Below, in pieces: positions 56,062 through 64,000 of a stretch of 64,000 bases of DNA. A program made the translations under genes and the position numbers. Every line of letters begins with the position of its first letter. Within the stretch, counting starts at the first letter, position 1. The DNA lies in NCBI RefSeq assembly GCF_004363045.1, contig NZ_SNYJ01000002.1:248001-312000 (forward strand), in the 5' to 3' direction. This DNA is from Aureibacillus halotolerans (GTDB taxonomy: Bacteria; Bacillota; Bacilli; Bacillales; DSM-28697). The notes below the pieces were generated by a model, which saw only the letters and a list, made by a program, of their open reading frames with translations, was not told the DNA's origin and searched no databases.

Positions 56062-56247
56062 ATGAATAGAGAGAAGTTCACTGTCGAAGAGAGAGACCTT
56101 ATTTTAGAGTCACTGTTTAATCAAGACATGGTAGCAGAAGTGATTGCTTCAGAGATTGCGGATAACGAAAGAAGGAAAGAAAGGGTGCCAGACGAGCAAA
56201 TGAAAAGGTTATCAAATCTTTATGATCGTCTGCAAAAACGTACATAA
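56062..56247 (+). CDS. Small charged hypothetical protein
   Basis: 61 residues, strongly charged and helical (EERDLILESLFNQDMVAEVI, DEQMKRLSNLYDRLQKR). RBS AGGAGGG seven bases from ATG. No family recognised. A short hairpin follows. Confidence 0.72.
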   Translation: MNREKFTVEERDLILESLFNQDMVAEVIASEIADNERRKERVPDEQMKRLSNLYDRLQKRT

Positions 56248-56271
56248 ATAAGCATCCAAATGTGGGGGTGG

Positions 56272-56301
56272 AAAAAAGGAGGCTAAGCCTTCTTTTTTTC
56301 G
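56272..56301 (+). terminator. Terminator after the small charged gene
   Basis: AAGGAGGCT and AGCCTTCTTT pair with G-T pairs, followed by a T run. Confidence 0.65.
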
Positions 56302-56304
56302 TAC

Positions 56305-57365
56305 CATGATGTTTTGAAGACAATTTTCGCACCTTAATATCGGGGACACTCATAGATATCGATGGGTAAACCTGAAACTCAGTGTTGTGGCTGCTTTTAA
56401 TTCGTTGACATTTATTGCAATTTCAGGCTCTGCTTACAAAAACTTTGTAATGAAATTTACTGAACTACCTAATTACATGTTTTGAAGAATTCTTTGCCTT
56501 TAAAATAAAGCTTCATATGTAGTGAACGTTGGTATCTTCACTTTACTAGGGCGTGTCTGAGAACTTAGAAGGGAGCAGATGTTGCCGAATTTTCGTTCCA
56601 AGCAAGGCGCTTTTTCGCAGGCTTACCGGACGTACGTCAAGGAAAAGGAACGCAGCAGGGGACGAAAAGGCGTTGACAGGTGCCTCAGAGCGGACCTTTT
56701 TCATATTGCCTTCACTTCAGCACTTTTAATGTTGAAGATGGTTTTTGAGCTGCAAAAGTTGATTTGGTTTAGAAGGCAGCAGTCTATTCTCATTCCATCT
56801 CTGCGTTCTTGTGTTCCATCATCGGCCACCGCTTAATTCTTTTTTTAACTTGACTCTCTCATCCGACAGATCGAACAGAATTTGCAAACACAGCAAAATA
56901 TACCGCTTCATCAATCCTTCGAAGCAGATAATCTTCGGGCACAATTTGATATAATTCCGCATGAAACGATACATTTACTTGTCTCGTTTGGTAAGCAATT
57001 ACGCCTTAACACGCTTTCTTACTCATTATACGAGACCGGAACAAAAGAAAAACGATTTACGCAGAAACAACCATCAGCGTAGTCAAAATACGTAGACTCC
57101 TGCGGGAACAGCGCGAGCTGAAGATCCCGCAGGAAAGCAAGACTCCGAGGAAGCTGAAGCCGTGCCCGCGGAAAGCGAAGTATTTTGACGCAGCGGTCGT
57201 GATTGTAACAAGTGTATCAGCGATTCGAAATTACCTTATCGTGTATTCTTTTCACACTAAGGGTACAAGTGCAATATCGACTTGAGAAGACCTCGTCGTG
57301 TTTTCTTTGCCGCAGGAGTCTCATTAGTAGCTGCTTTTAATGATGCATTCATTTTTAATGATGTG
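56305..57365 (-). repeat. Mosaic of element modules, partly interrupted
   Basis: Gene-free stretch of more than 1 kb before ccpC. The end module TTTTCGCACCTTAAT (56315) and a degenerate left end (GCTGCAAAAGTTGA, near 56755) are present in reverse orientation. Between them, about 56555-56700, lies sequence not shared with the other elements in the window. Then come more modules, including palindromic copy C, up to the ACTTGAGAAGACCTCGTCGTG module near 57300. It looks like two nested or broken copies. Confidence 0.6.
57057..57201 (-). repeat. Palindromic block, copy C (inverted)
   Basis: Same block as A and B in the opposite orientation (TTTACGCAGAAACAACCATC ... CGGTCGTG), with a few changes including loss of part of the central arm. 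Confidence 0.88.
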
Positions 57366-57472
57366 ACATGATTTAAAAAGGGCATTATGCCAAGTTATGA
57401 TGGATATGCAGAGGGTGATGGCACTATGGTACACTGGAGAGGCGGACAAAGGACGAGAAGAGGTTGGTTGTC

Positions 57473-58360
57473 ATGAATACGTCAGATTTGCGTTTGTTGC
57501 AGGTGCTTGCTGAGGAACGAAATATGAGAAAAGCGGCTGAACGTCTGTTTGTATCACAGCCGGCATTGAGCCAGCGCTTAAAAAATCTTGAGCAGCAATG
57601 GAATGCACAATTTTTTCTTCGCTCTGCCCGAGGTGTGACAGTGACGCCTGCTGGTGAGAAAGTGATTGCCTATGCGATTGACACATTAAATAACGAAGAG
57701 ATGGTTCGTGATGAATTGCGTACGCTTAATGATAAGGTGCATGGCACATTAAAGTTGGCTGTCGCTTCGATTTTAGGTCAGTATTGGTTGCCAGTGTTGC
57801 TAAAGCGTTTTGTCGAGCAATTTCCAAAGGTTCGCATTTCGCTGACAACGGGGTGGAGCTCTGAGATGATGAAGCAGCTTTATAACGATGAGATTCATCT
57901 TGGCTTTGTCCGAGGCAATCGCAATCCTGATTGGAGTGGTAGAACCATCCACTTGATGACAGACCATTTTTATCTTGTTGATAGAGACATTCAATCCTTT
58001 GACGAGCTTGAATCCACTGACAAGCCATTTATTTTATTTAAAAGTGACTCGACATATTATCAAGAAATTCATGATTGGTGGCACCATCACTACAACGCCT
58101 CGCCTGAAAGAACGATTGTCGTTGATCAAATTGAAACGTGTAAGCAGCTTGCCTTGCAAGGCATCGGGTATGCCATTCTCCCATCTATCGCGCTGACAAA
58201 GGGAGATGAGGCCTTTTATAAAATTCCTTTGAAAAAAAAGGATGGCTCTCCTCTTACACGTGATACGTGGCTTATAGGTTCTGAAGCTTCATTTGGTTTA
58301 TCCCAAGTACAGGCGTTTGTGGCGATAGTCGATGAACTCAATGGAAGAGTACGTACGTAA
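57473..58360 (+). CDS. ccpC: LysR-family regulator, CcpC-like
   Basis: 295 residues from ATG 57473 (AGAGG ten bases upstream). The N-terminal helix-turn-helix is RKAAERLFVSQPALSQRLKN. The C-terminal inducer domain carries blocks I associate with CcpC (LKLAVASILGQYWLPVLLKR, TGWSSEMMK, IVVDQIETCKQLALQGIGYA). CcpC in B. subtilis represses citB and citZ and responds to citrate, and there too it lies upstream of dapH/dapL. The ykuN-ykuP flavodoxin genes between them in B. subtilis are absent here. Confidence 0.87.
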   Translation: MNTSDLRLLQVLAEERNMRKAAERLFVSQPALSQRLKNLEQQWNAQFFLRSARGVTVTPAGEKVIAYAIDTLNNEEMVRDELRTLNDKVHGTLKLAVASILGQYWLPVLLKRFVEQFPKVRISLTTGWSSEMMKQLYNDEIHLGFVRGNRNPDWSGRTIHLMTDHFYLVDRDIQSFDELESTDKPFILFKSDSTYYQEIHDWWHHHYNASPERTIVVDQIETCKQLALQGIGYAILPSIALTKGDEAFYKIPLKKKDGSPLTRDTWLIGSEASFGLSQVQAFVAIVDELNGRVRT

Positions 58361-58393
58361 GTGCCTATAGTACGATGAAACAGAGGACATGGA

Positions 58394-58422
58394 TTGCGTA
58401 TTCCGTTATGCTCTGTTACATT
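58394..58422 (+). promoter_or_regulatory. Candidate promoter of dapH
   Basis: TTGCGT and TACATT with a 17-base spacer, ending 28 bases before the dapH start codon. Confidence 0.5.
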
Positions 58423-58450
58423 AAAGGAAATATGTAAGGAGGAACGTCAA

Positions 58451-59173
58451 ATGAAACAAATGGACGCCAATGAAATCATTCAATTTATTCAAAACAGCGA
58501 AAAGGAAACTCCTGTAAAAGTACATATAAAAGGGGATATCGAAAACATTTCCTTTGGTGAACACACGAAAACATTTATTACTGGAAATACGGGAGTCTTG
58601 TTTGGTGAATGGTCAGAGATCTCAGTTGCTATTAAAGCAAACGAGGCAGCCATTGAAGATTACGTTGTTGAAAACGATCGTCGTAACTCTGCCATTCCAT
58701 TGCTAGATTTAAAGCATATCCATGCACGTATTGAGCCAGGTGCCGTCATTCGTGATCAAGTTGAAATTGGTGACAATGCCGTCATTATGATGGGTGCCCT
58801 AATCAATATTGGTTCGGTTATAGGAGAAGGCACAATGATTGACATGAACGTTACACTTGGTGGACGTGCAACGGTCGGGAAGAATTGTCACATTGGAGCA
58901 GGAGCTGTTCTTGCTGGTGTGATTGAGCCTCCATCTGCCAAGCCTGTTGTTGTAGAAGACGATGTGCTTGTCGGAGCAAATGCTGTTATTTTAGAAGGCG
59001 TAACCGTCGGGAAAGGCGCCGTCGTGGCTGCAGGGGCTGTCGTTACAGAGGATGTCCCACCAGACACTGTCGTCGCAGGGATCCCTGCTCGTGTGATTAA
59101 GAAAATTGATGACAGCACACGCTCAAAAACAGAAATTAAACAGGAGCTTCGTAATCTTAAGAAAGATAACTAA
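58451..59173 (+). CDS. dapH: Tetrahydrodipicolinate N-acetyltransferase (DapH)
   Basis: 240 residues from ATG 58451 (AAGGAGG). A left-handed beta-helix of hexapeptide repeats (about 90-210: [40 protein letters not shown]) follows an N-terminal alpha domain. It acetylates tetrahydrodipicolinate in the acetylated route to meso-diaminopimelate and lysine, used for peptidoglycan and spore dipicolinate. Followed by a terminator and dapL. Confidence 0.95.
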   Translation: MKQMDANEIIQFIQNSEKETPVKVHIKGDIENISFGEHTKTFITGNTGVLFGEWSEISVAIKANEAAIEDYVVENDRRNSAIPLLDLKHIHARIEPGAVIRDQVEIGDNAVIMMGALINIGSVIGEGTMIDMNVTLGGRATVGKNCHIGAGAVLAGVIEPPSAKPVVVEDDVLVGANAVILEGVTVGKGAVVAAGAVVTEDVPPDTVVAGIPARVIKKIDDSTRSKTEIKQELRNLKKDN

Positions 59174-59180
59174 GGAAATC

Positions 59181-59216
59181 CACCCACTCGACAATTTGCA
59201 GAGTGGGTGTTTTTTT
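59181..59216 (+). terminator. Terminator between dapH and dapL
   Basis: CCCACTC and GAGTGGG pair with an 11-base loop followed by GTTTTTTT. Confidence 0.82.
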
Positions 59217-59259
59217 ACCTGGGATTAACCAAAAGAATCATAGAAAGTGGGAGCTCTAA

Positions 59260-60378
59260 ATGACATTTAATGCGATCCAAGTAAGGCGTGACCTTCATCA
59301 AATTCCCGAACTTGGCTTCAAAGAGTATAAAACACAGCGCTACCTTTTAGACATAATAGAAGCACTGCCACAAGAGCGAATTGAAGTGGAGATGTGGCGG
59401 ACTGGTATTCTAGTGAAGGTGAATGGCACATCACCAAACGGAAGGTGTATTGGCTACCGTGCAGATATGGATGGCCTGCCCATCGAGGAAGAAACAGGGC
59501 TACCCTTTGCTTCAACTCATTCAGGGCAAATGCATGCGTGTGGTCATGATATGCATATGACCATTGCGTTAGGCCTGCTGACTAAAGTTGTCAATCAGCC
59601 GATAGGAGACACAATGCTCTTTTTATTTCAGCCCGCTGAAGAGGGCCCAGGAGGAGCAGCACCTATGATGGCATCAGATGCATTCCGGCGCTGGCTGCCT
59701 GAAGAAATTTACGCATTGCATATTGCTCCGCAGTTTCCAGTAGGCACTGTCGCCTTAAAATCAGGACTGCTTTTTGCGAATACATCTGAGCTTTTTATTA
59801 CCCTAAAGGGAAAAGGTGGCCATGCTGCATATCCACATCAAACGCATGACATGGTTGTTGCCGCATCGTATTTAATTACCCAACTGCAAACGGTTGTTTC
59901 ACGTAGAGTCGACCCAATGGACCACGCAGTTCTAAGCATCGGAAAACTCCAGGCTGGCAATGTTCAAAACGTGATCGCAGAAACAGCACGAATTGAAGGC
60001 ACGATGAGAACAATGTCTCCTGAGGCAATGGACGCTTTCAAAAAAGAGGTCGAGGGTCATGTGAAAGCGATTGAACTTGCTTTCCACTGCCAAGCGACCA
60101 TTGATTTTGGTGCCAATTACTATCAGGTAGAAAATAATGATGAGGTGGCCACTACCCTTATACGCCATTTTAAACAATCTACAACACTGAGGTTTTTAGA
60201 ATGCGAGGCTGCAATGACTGGTGAGGATTTTGGCTATATGACAAAAGAAATCCCAGGTTGTTTGTTTTGGCTCGGAGTTGGTCCTACCGAAGGACTTCAT
60301 TCATCGAAGATCATTCCTGACGAAGCAGCACTGGATCTAGCCATACAAGAATTATATAGGTACTTTTCATCTAAGTGA
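59260..60378 (+). CDS. dapL: N-acetyldiaminopimelate deacetylase (DapL)
   Basis: 372 residues. M20 metallopeptidase fold. [18 protein letters not shown] opens the protein. The metal-site motifs are [21 protein letters not shown] and the C-terminal [13 protein letters not shown]. It removes acetate from N-acetyl-LL-diaminopimelate, after the aminotransferase (PatA-like, 39 kb). RBS GGGAG. Confidence 0.93.
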   Translation: MTFNAIQVRRDLHQIPELGFKEYKTQRYLLDIIEALPQERIEVEMWRTGILVKVNGTSPNGRCIGYRADMDGLPIEEETGLPFASTHSGQMHACGHDMHMTIALGLLTKVVNQPIGDTMLFLFQPAEEGPGGAAPMMASDAFRRWLPEEIYALHIAPQFPVGTVALKSGLLFANTSELFITLKGKGGHAAYPHQTHDMVVAASYLITQLQTVVSRRVDPMDHAVLSIGKLQAGNVQNVIAETARIEGTMRTMSPEAMDAFKKEVEGHVKAIELAFHCQATIDFGANYYQVENNDEVATTLIRHFKQSTTLRFLECEAAMTGEDFGYMTKEIPGCLFWLGVGPTEGLHSSKIIPDEAALDLAIQELYRYFSSK

Positions 60379-60381
60379 CTT

Positions 60382-61132
60382 AACTTTCGCACCTTAATTT
60401 CCACTTAGATATAGATGGGTAAAAGCTGCGATTCAATGTTATGGTTATTTTTTATACAAGCTGCCATAAGCACGTTTTTACCCTAAAGGGCATAAGGGCA
60501 ACACCGATTCGAAAGGACCTCATCGTGATCTTTGCCGCGGGCGAACTGCTAGTGATCGCTCGTGATTAGAAGATTACTTTTTGCACCTTCTGAATCGTTT
60601 GTTCTTTAACAGATTTAATTGGAGTCGACACTCAATTGCTAGGATAGGCAGACATAAAGGATTAACGACACCATTAATCGTTGCGAAAGGAACAAACGTT
60701 GCTCAAGTCAATCCCGACTTTCGGGTAAGAGTCACATAATTTGAAAAAAATAAAAATTTACCATAATTTTCTCCAATATACGTGTCCAATAAAAAACAAA
60801 ACCAATTTACGCAGAAACAACCATCAGCGTAGTCAAAATACGTAGACTCCTACGGGAACAGCGCGAGCTGAAGATCTCCTAGGAAAGCTCGCTTTCCTAG
60901 GAAGCTGAAGCCGTGCCCGTGGAAAGCGAAGTATTTTGACGAAGCGGTCGTGTTTTCTTACATCTTAAAGGGCATAAGGGCAACATCGACTCAAAAGTAC
61001 TGTCGTCGTGTTTCTTTGCAGCTTGAGTATCACTAGTGACTGCTTTTGATTTGTTAACAATTTTTCCATGCTTCGGTATGGCTTTTAAAAAACACCTTAG
61101 AGTTGAAGATGGTTTTTCCGCTGCGAAAGTTG
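60382..61132 (-). mobile_element. Composite non-coding element E4 (inverted)
   Basis: About 750 bp between dapL and ykuT with no gene. The ends are AACTTTCGCA and TGCGAAAGTT, a 10-bp perfect terminal inverted repeat. Modules read in reverse order relative to E1 and E2. Contains palindromic copy D. Confidence 0.75.
60804..60951 (-). repeat. Palindromic block, copy D, with compensatory changes
   Basis: Same block as C, but the central part reads TCCTAGGAAAGC ... GCTTTCCTAGGA. Both arms have changed relative to copies A-C while staying complementary. Confidence 0.85.
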
Positions 61133-61155
61133 AGTAAATGAAAATGAAAAAGAAA

Positions 61156-61190
61156 GAAGAGCAGTCAATTGACCGCTCTTCTCCTTTTTA
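61156..61190 (-). terminator. Terminator of ykuT
   Basis: AGAAGAGCGGTCAATTGACT and GCTCTTCT form a near-perfect palindrome (AGAAGAGC/GCTCTTCT) followed by TTCTTTTTC on the minus strand. Confidence 0.82.
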
Positions 61191-62039
61191 AATATCAGCT
61201 TTTTTTTCCATATATACTTGATGTGGGTAGGGGATTTCAATGCCATTTACATCAAGAGCTTCTTTAAGTCGCTTTCGAAGCGTGCGTTCGCCTGCCCACT
61301 GCATCCCATTCTCGGTTTTCCCGATCACTCGCAAGACAATTTCAGAGGCACCGAGGCTTTGCACGCCAATCACATTAGGGCCATCCTTAAAGGAGGAATC
61401 CTCCGCTGAGACTTTGTCACAAACCTCCTGTATAACACTTAAAGCCCGGTCAATGTCGTCGTCATAGGAAATGCCGATATCAACCATAGCGCGCATATTG
61501 CCTCGAGAATGGTTGCTCACGGTTGTGATTTCACGGTTAGGAATAAAGTGCAATGTACCATCAAAGCCACGAATTTGTGTCGTCCGTAATCCAACTTCCT
61601 CAACAACACCATCCAGGCCTCCAACCGTTACATAATCATCTACGTCAATTTGCTTTTCTAGTAAGACGAAAAATCCTGTGACAACATCGCTAACAAGACC
61701 TTGCGCCCCGAAACCTATGGCTAGTCCAACGACACCAGCTCCCGCAATTATGGATGTCACAGACACCCCTAGATTTGAAAGTGCTGTAACAACCGTGAAA
61801 AAGATTAGCGCATAGGAAAACACATTAATACTTAATTTCTCCAATGTGCGTATCCGACCTGCATTGACGGTATTCTTTTTCTGGTACTTCTCAAATGCTG
61901 AACCAATTAGTTTTTTCCCTAACGCACGAATAATGAAAAAGAGTACGATGATAAGTACGAGTTTTAGGGCAATGAGCCCAGCTTGACTAATGAGCCGGGT
62001 AAGTACTTCATTGCTCCAGTTGAAATTTCCTTCTCCCAT
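61188..62039 (-). CDS. ykuT: MscS-family mechanosensitive channel (YkuT)
   Basis: 283 residues. Three membrane helices (about 15-40, 65-90, 95-120), the pore-lining Gly/Ala-rich TM3 (AGAGVVGLAIGFGAQGLVSD), then the cytoplasmic beta domain with VTVGGLDGVVEEVGLRTTQI. It opens on osmotic down-shock. RBS GGAGGG. Position between dapL and the peroxiredoxin matches B. subtilis. Confidence 0.93.
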   Translation of the reverse strand: MGEGNFNWSNEVLTRLISQAGLIALKLVLIIVLFFIIRALGKKLIGSAFEKYQKKNTVNAGRIRTLEKLSINVFSYALIFFTVVTALSNLGVSVTSIIAGAGVVGLAIGFGAQGLVSDVVTGFFVLLEKQIDVDDYVTVGGLDGVVEEVGLRTTQIRGFDGTLHFIPNREITTVSNHSRGNMRAMVDIGISYDDDIDRALSVIQEVCDKVSAEDSSFKDGPNVIGVQSLGASEIVLRVIGKTENGMQWAGERTLRKRLKEALDVNGIEIPYPHQVYMEKKADI

Positions 62040-62207
62040 AGCAGTCCCTCCAATTTAGTTCTTTCAATTGTAGAAGTGTAGCATAAATGCATGTCGAAAA
62101 AAAGCAAGATGCAAGGCGGAATGTGTGTGAAAATCGACAGGATAGGGTAAAATGGATGTAGTCGTTGCTGAGTGATTTTAATAGATTACATTTATTCTAA
62201 TATAACA

Positions 62208-62236
62208 TTGACTTTAATTCTCATTTAGCATATACT
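62208..62236 (+). promoter_or_regulatory. Promoter of the peroxiredoxin gene
   Basis: TTGACT (62208-62213) and TATACT (62231-62236) are separated by 17 bases. A partly symmetric TGACTTTAATTCTCA (62209-62223), 10 of 14 positions like a Fur-family 7-1-7 box, overlaps the -35 and spacer. Confidence 0.78.
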
Positions 62237-62283
62237 ATGTATTGAATGATCTTAGAATCAAAAACTTTTAGGAGGGTTTACAT

Positions 62284-62826
62284 ATGGCAGAACGTATGGT
62301 TGCAAAACAAGCACCACGCTTTGAAATGGAAGCTGTATTACCGAACAAGGAATTTGGCAAAGTAAGTCTTGAAGAAAATATGAAAAATGATAAATGGACA
62401 GTGCTTTTCTTCTATCCAATGGACTTCACATTTGTTTGTCCAACTGAAATTACATCATTATCTGATCGTCATGATGAGTTTGATGACCTAGATGCAAATG
62501 TCATTGGAGTATCCACTGATACGATCCACACGCACTTGGCGTGGATTAATACAGACCGTGACGACAATGGTCTTGGTGATCTGAATTATTCACTTGCAGC
62601 GGATACGAACCATCAGGTGGCTCGTGATTATGGCGTCCTTATTGAAGAAGAAGGAATTGCACTTCGTGGACTATTCATTATTTCTCCAGAAGGTGAACTT
62701 CAGTATTCAGTTGTGAACCACAACAATATTGGTCGTGATGTTGAGGAAACGTTGCGTGTCCTTCAAGCACTTCAAACTGGCGGTCTGTGCCCTGCGAACT
62801 GGAAGCCAGGTCAAGCAACACTTTAA
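62284..62826 (+). CDS. ykuU: 2-Cys peroxiredoxin, YkuU/AhpC type
   Basis: 180 residues. Peroxidatic Cys in FYPMDFTFVCPTEIT (near residue 52), resolving Cys in GGLCPANWKPG near the C-terminus, and WINTDRDDNGLGDLNY. It reduces peroxides using thioredoxin or an AhpF-like partner. RBS AGGAGGG. Confidence 0.93.
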   Translation: MAERMVAKQAPRFEMEAVLPNKEFGKVSLEENMKNDKWTVLFFYPMDFTFVCPTEITSLSDRHDEFDDLDANVIGVSTDTIHTHLAWINTDRDDNGLGDLNYSLAADTNHQVARDYGVLIEEEGIALRGLFIISPEGELQYSVVNHNNIGRDVEETLRVLQALQTGGLCPANWKPGQATL

Positions 62827-62859
62827 ACATTAATGAATCGATTGAATAAAAGATTTAAC

Positions 62860-62890
62860 AGAGGCTGCTCAATAAAGAGCAGCCTCTTCA
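62860..62890 (+). terminator. Terminator of the peroxiredoxin gene
   Basis: AGAGGCTGCTC pairs perfectly with GAGCAGCCTCT around a 6-base loop, followed by TCAATTT. Confidence 0.85.
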
Positions 62891-62976
62891 ATTTGCATTA
62901 TTGATAACGTTCTCATTTGACGATATACGGCACTTTTTAAAAAAAATAGTTTTGTGTAAAAAATCAAAAAAACCCC

Positions 62977-63004
62977 TTGACCTATGAAATAAAACGTGTA
63001 ATAT
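62977..63004 (+). promoter_or_regulatory. Promoter ahead of the ABC exporter
   Basis: TTGACC and TAATAT with a 16-base spacer, in an AT-rich stretch that holds no gene. Confidence 0.6.
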
Positions 63005-63095
63005 AACTAAGACCACAACTTTTAAATACCCTACAAATCGATTTTTTTGCCTAATGAGGCACTTAAATGAATAAATGCAAAGGGAGAGAATTCCG

Positions 63096-63212
63096 ATGTA
63101 AGATGTGTGGACCCTCTATGAAGAAGGGAAGACTCCGGCCATCATTGAGGATATGTATGTGAAATTGCTTCGGAACTCAAAATATTTAGCCTGTAAACTA
63201 TTTACTGGCTGA
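63096..63212 (+). pseudogene. Leader ORF with a stop at codon 2, before the ABC exporter
   Basis: ATG (63096), eight bases after GGGAGA, is followed at once by TAA. The same frame then reads DVWTLYEEGKTPAIIEDMYV, KLLRNSKYLACKLFTG and stops at 63212, 16 bases before the exporter start. The composition is protein-like. Either the second codon has mutated or translation starts elsewhere. It could be a regulatory leader, but none is recognised. Confidence 0.45.
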
Positions 63213-63228
63213 AAGCGAGGTTATCCCT

Positions 63229-64000
63229 GTGGACACGTTTAGGCGTTTGAAGGAATTCTACTGGCCACATAAGCGTTATTTTTTTTGGTCACTCTTTGCA
63301 CTGCTGTTTGTAACAAGCATTACGGTTGCTTATCCCATCGTCCTTCAAATTACCATTGATGAGGTCATTAGAAAGGGAAGGATGGACCTTGTGCCTTACT
63401 TGGCAAGTGGTTTTTTCCTCCTCATGGTCATCAAAGCTTTTGCTGGCTATTTCAATCAATACTACGGTGAGTTGTTTGGGATTCGTTCGGTGTATTCAAT
63501 AAGAGAAGCATTGTATGAAAAGCTACAATTTCTGTCCTTCCGTTATTATGACAATGCGAGGACCGGAGATTTGATGTCACGTTTAACTCAAGATGTGGAA
63601 GCCTTTCGTTTTTTCTTATCCTTTGGCGCTTCTCAAGTGCTAAACTTTTTACTGCTTATTGGGATTTCGCTATCTGTGATGTTCTATTACTCAGTGCCAC
63701 TTGCATTGACGACGATGGCTTTTATGCCTTTCCTAGCGATTGTCGTGTATCGATTTGACCGGAGTGTGCATCCTGCCTTCCGTCATGTACGTAAATCACT
63801 GGCGAAATTGAACACAAACATTCAAGAAAATGTGAGCGGAATAAACACTGTGAAATCACTATCTCGTGAGGATTTTGAAATCAACAAATTTACTACAGCT
63901 AATACGGACTATAGAGAACGTAACCTGTTTACAACGGACATATGGGCAAGATTCTTCCCTTTAATGGAGCTGATTGGACAAATTAGCGTCGTCGTTTTGT
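63229..64000 (+). CDS. ABC exporter half-transporter, N-terminal part (runs off the window)
   Basis: 257 codons from GTG 63229 (GAGGTT upstream) to the window end, open throughout. The sequence is an ABC transporter type-1 membrane domain (helices near 20-40, 55-75, 130-170) with the coupling-helix region YEKLQFLSFRYYDNARTGDL, then MSRLTQDVEAFRF and NIQENVSGINTVKSLSRE. The ATPase domain lies beyond the window. Partner and substrate unknown. A second half-transporter probably follows. A relation to the yknU gene, which lies beyond the yku region in B. subtilis, is possible. Confidence 0.88.
   Translation, partial: MDTFRRLKEFYWPHKRYFFWSLFALLFVTSITVAYPIVLQITIDEVIRKGRMDLVPYLASGFFLLMVIKAFAGYFNQYYGELFGIRSVYSIREALYEKLQFLSFRYYDNARTGDLMSRLTQDVEAFRFFLSFGASQVLNFLLLIGISLSVMFYYSVPLALTTMAFMPFLAIVVYRFDRSVHPAFRHVRKSLAKLNTNIQENVSGINTVKSLSREDFEINKFTTANTDYRERNLFTTDIWARFFPLMELIGQISVVVL

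Noticed and set aside
56579-56836. 85-codon open frame
   Set aside because: No binding site, lies in repeat-rich sequence, and has no recognisable domain.
62191-62204. PerR box TTATTCTAATATAA
   Set aside because: The half-sites have no central spacer base, and the match is only moderate.
1-64000. CRISPR arrays, phage genes, rRNA and tRNA genes
   Set aside because: Looked for on both strands; no regularly spaced short repeats, no phage structural genes and no tRNA-like cloverleaf with conserved bases were seen by eye.

Overview
The window looks like a chromosomal segment of a low-GC Gram-positive spore-former of the Bacillaceae. The grounds are a T-box leader on proBA, two CtsR boxes in front of clpE, an AbrB-like regulator, strong AAGGAGG ribosome binding sites with many TTG/GTG starts, an S-layer-homology protein, and gene order matching the Bacillus yku region (ykyB, ykuE, ykuI ... 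ccpC, dapH, dapL, ykuT, ykuU). No rRNA or tRNA gene, CRISPR array or transposase was seen. The species cannot be named from the sequence alone.

Layout. 0.2-2.9 kb: proBA behind a proline-type T-box (minus strand). 3.0-5.3 kb: secreted SLH/YcdB-like protein. 5.6-16.8 kb: a complete Gram-positive Tad (Flp) pilus operon (TadZ, CpaF/TadA, TadB, TadC, Flp pilin, three TadE/G-like pseudopilins, prepilin peptidase) that continues through overlapping stop/start codons into an FHA-domain membrane protein and a PP2C phosphatase. 15.8-26.2 kb: an amplified zone in which the end of the FHA gene, the whole phosphatase gene and lipoprotein genes are repeated. It holds three near-identical intact PP2C genes, two FHA 3' fragments and nine DUF4352-like lipoprotein genes (two broken) that share a constant leader but have variable outer domains. 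27.8-32.6 kb: an opposing operon of two lipoproteins and a polytopic membrane Ser/Thr kinase, the natural counterpart of the phosphatases. Together these look like a kinase/phosphatase/FHA-controlled surface system built on a Tad pilus with a diversifying lipoprotein repertoire. This is the most noteworthy part of the window.

32.7-46.9 kb: stress, phospholipid, FbpB-type and two-component genes, a PatA-like aminotransferase, a gluconate operon (RpiR-type regulator, gntZ, gntK), membrane proteins and small proteins, including a Cys/His-rich one. 47.3-62.8 kb: the yku-like segment interleaved with proI, clpE and an AEC transporter. dapH and dapL here and the PatA-like gene at 39 kb would complete the acetylated diaminopimelate branch. 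The window ends inside an ABC exporter gene.

Four gene-free stretches (about 34.8-36.2, 48.2-49.2, 56.3-57.4 and 60.4-61.1 kb) hold an interspersed composite non-coding repeat of about 0.75-0.82 kb. It has short terminal inverted repeats (ACTTTCGCA) and an internal palindromic block of about 150 bp. One copy is flanked by an 8-bp direct repeat, so these look like non-autonomous, MITE-like mobile elements.
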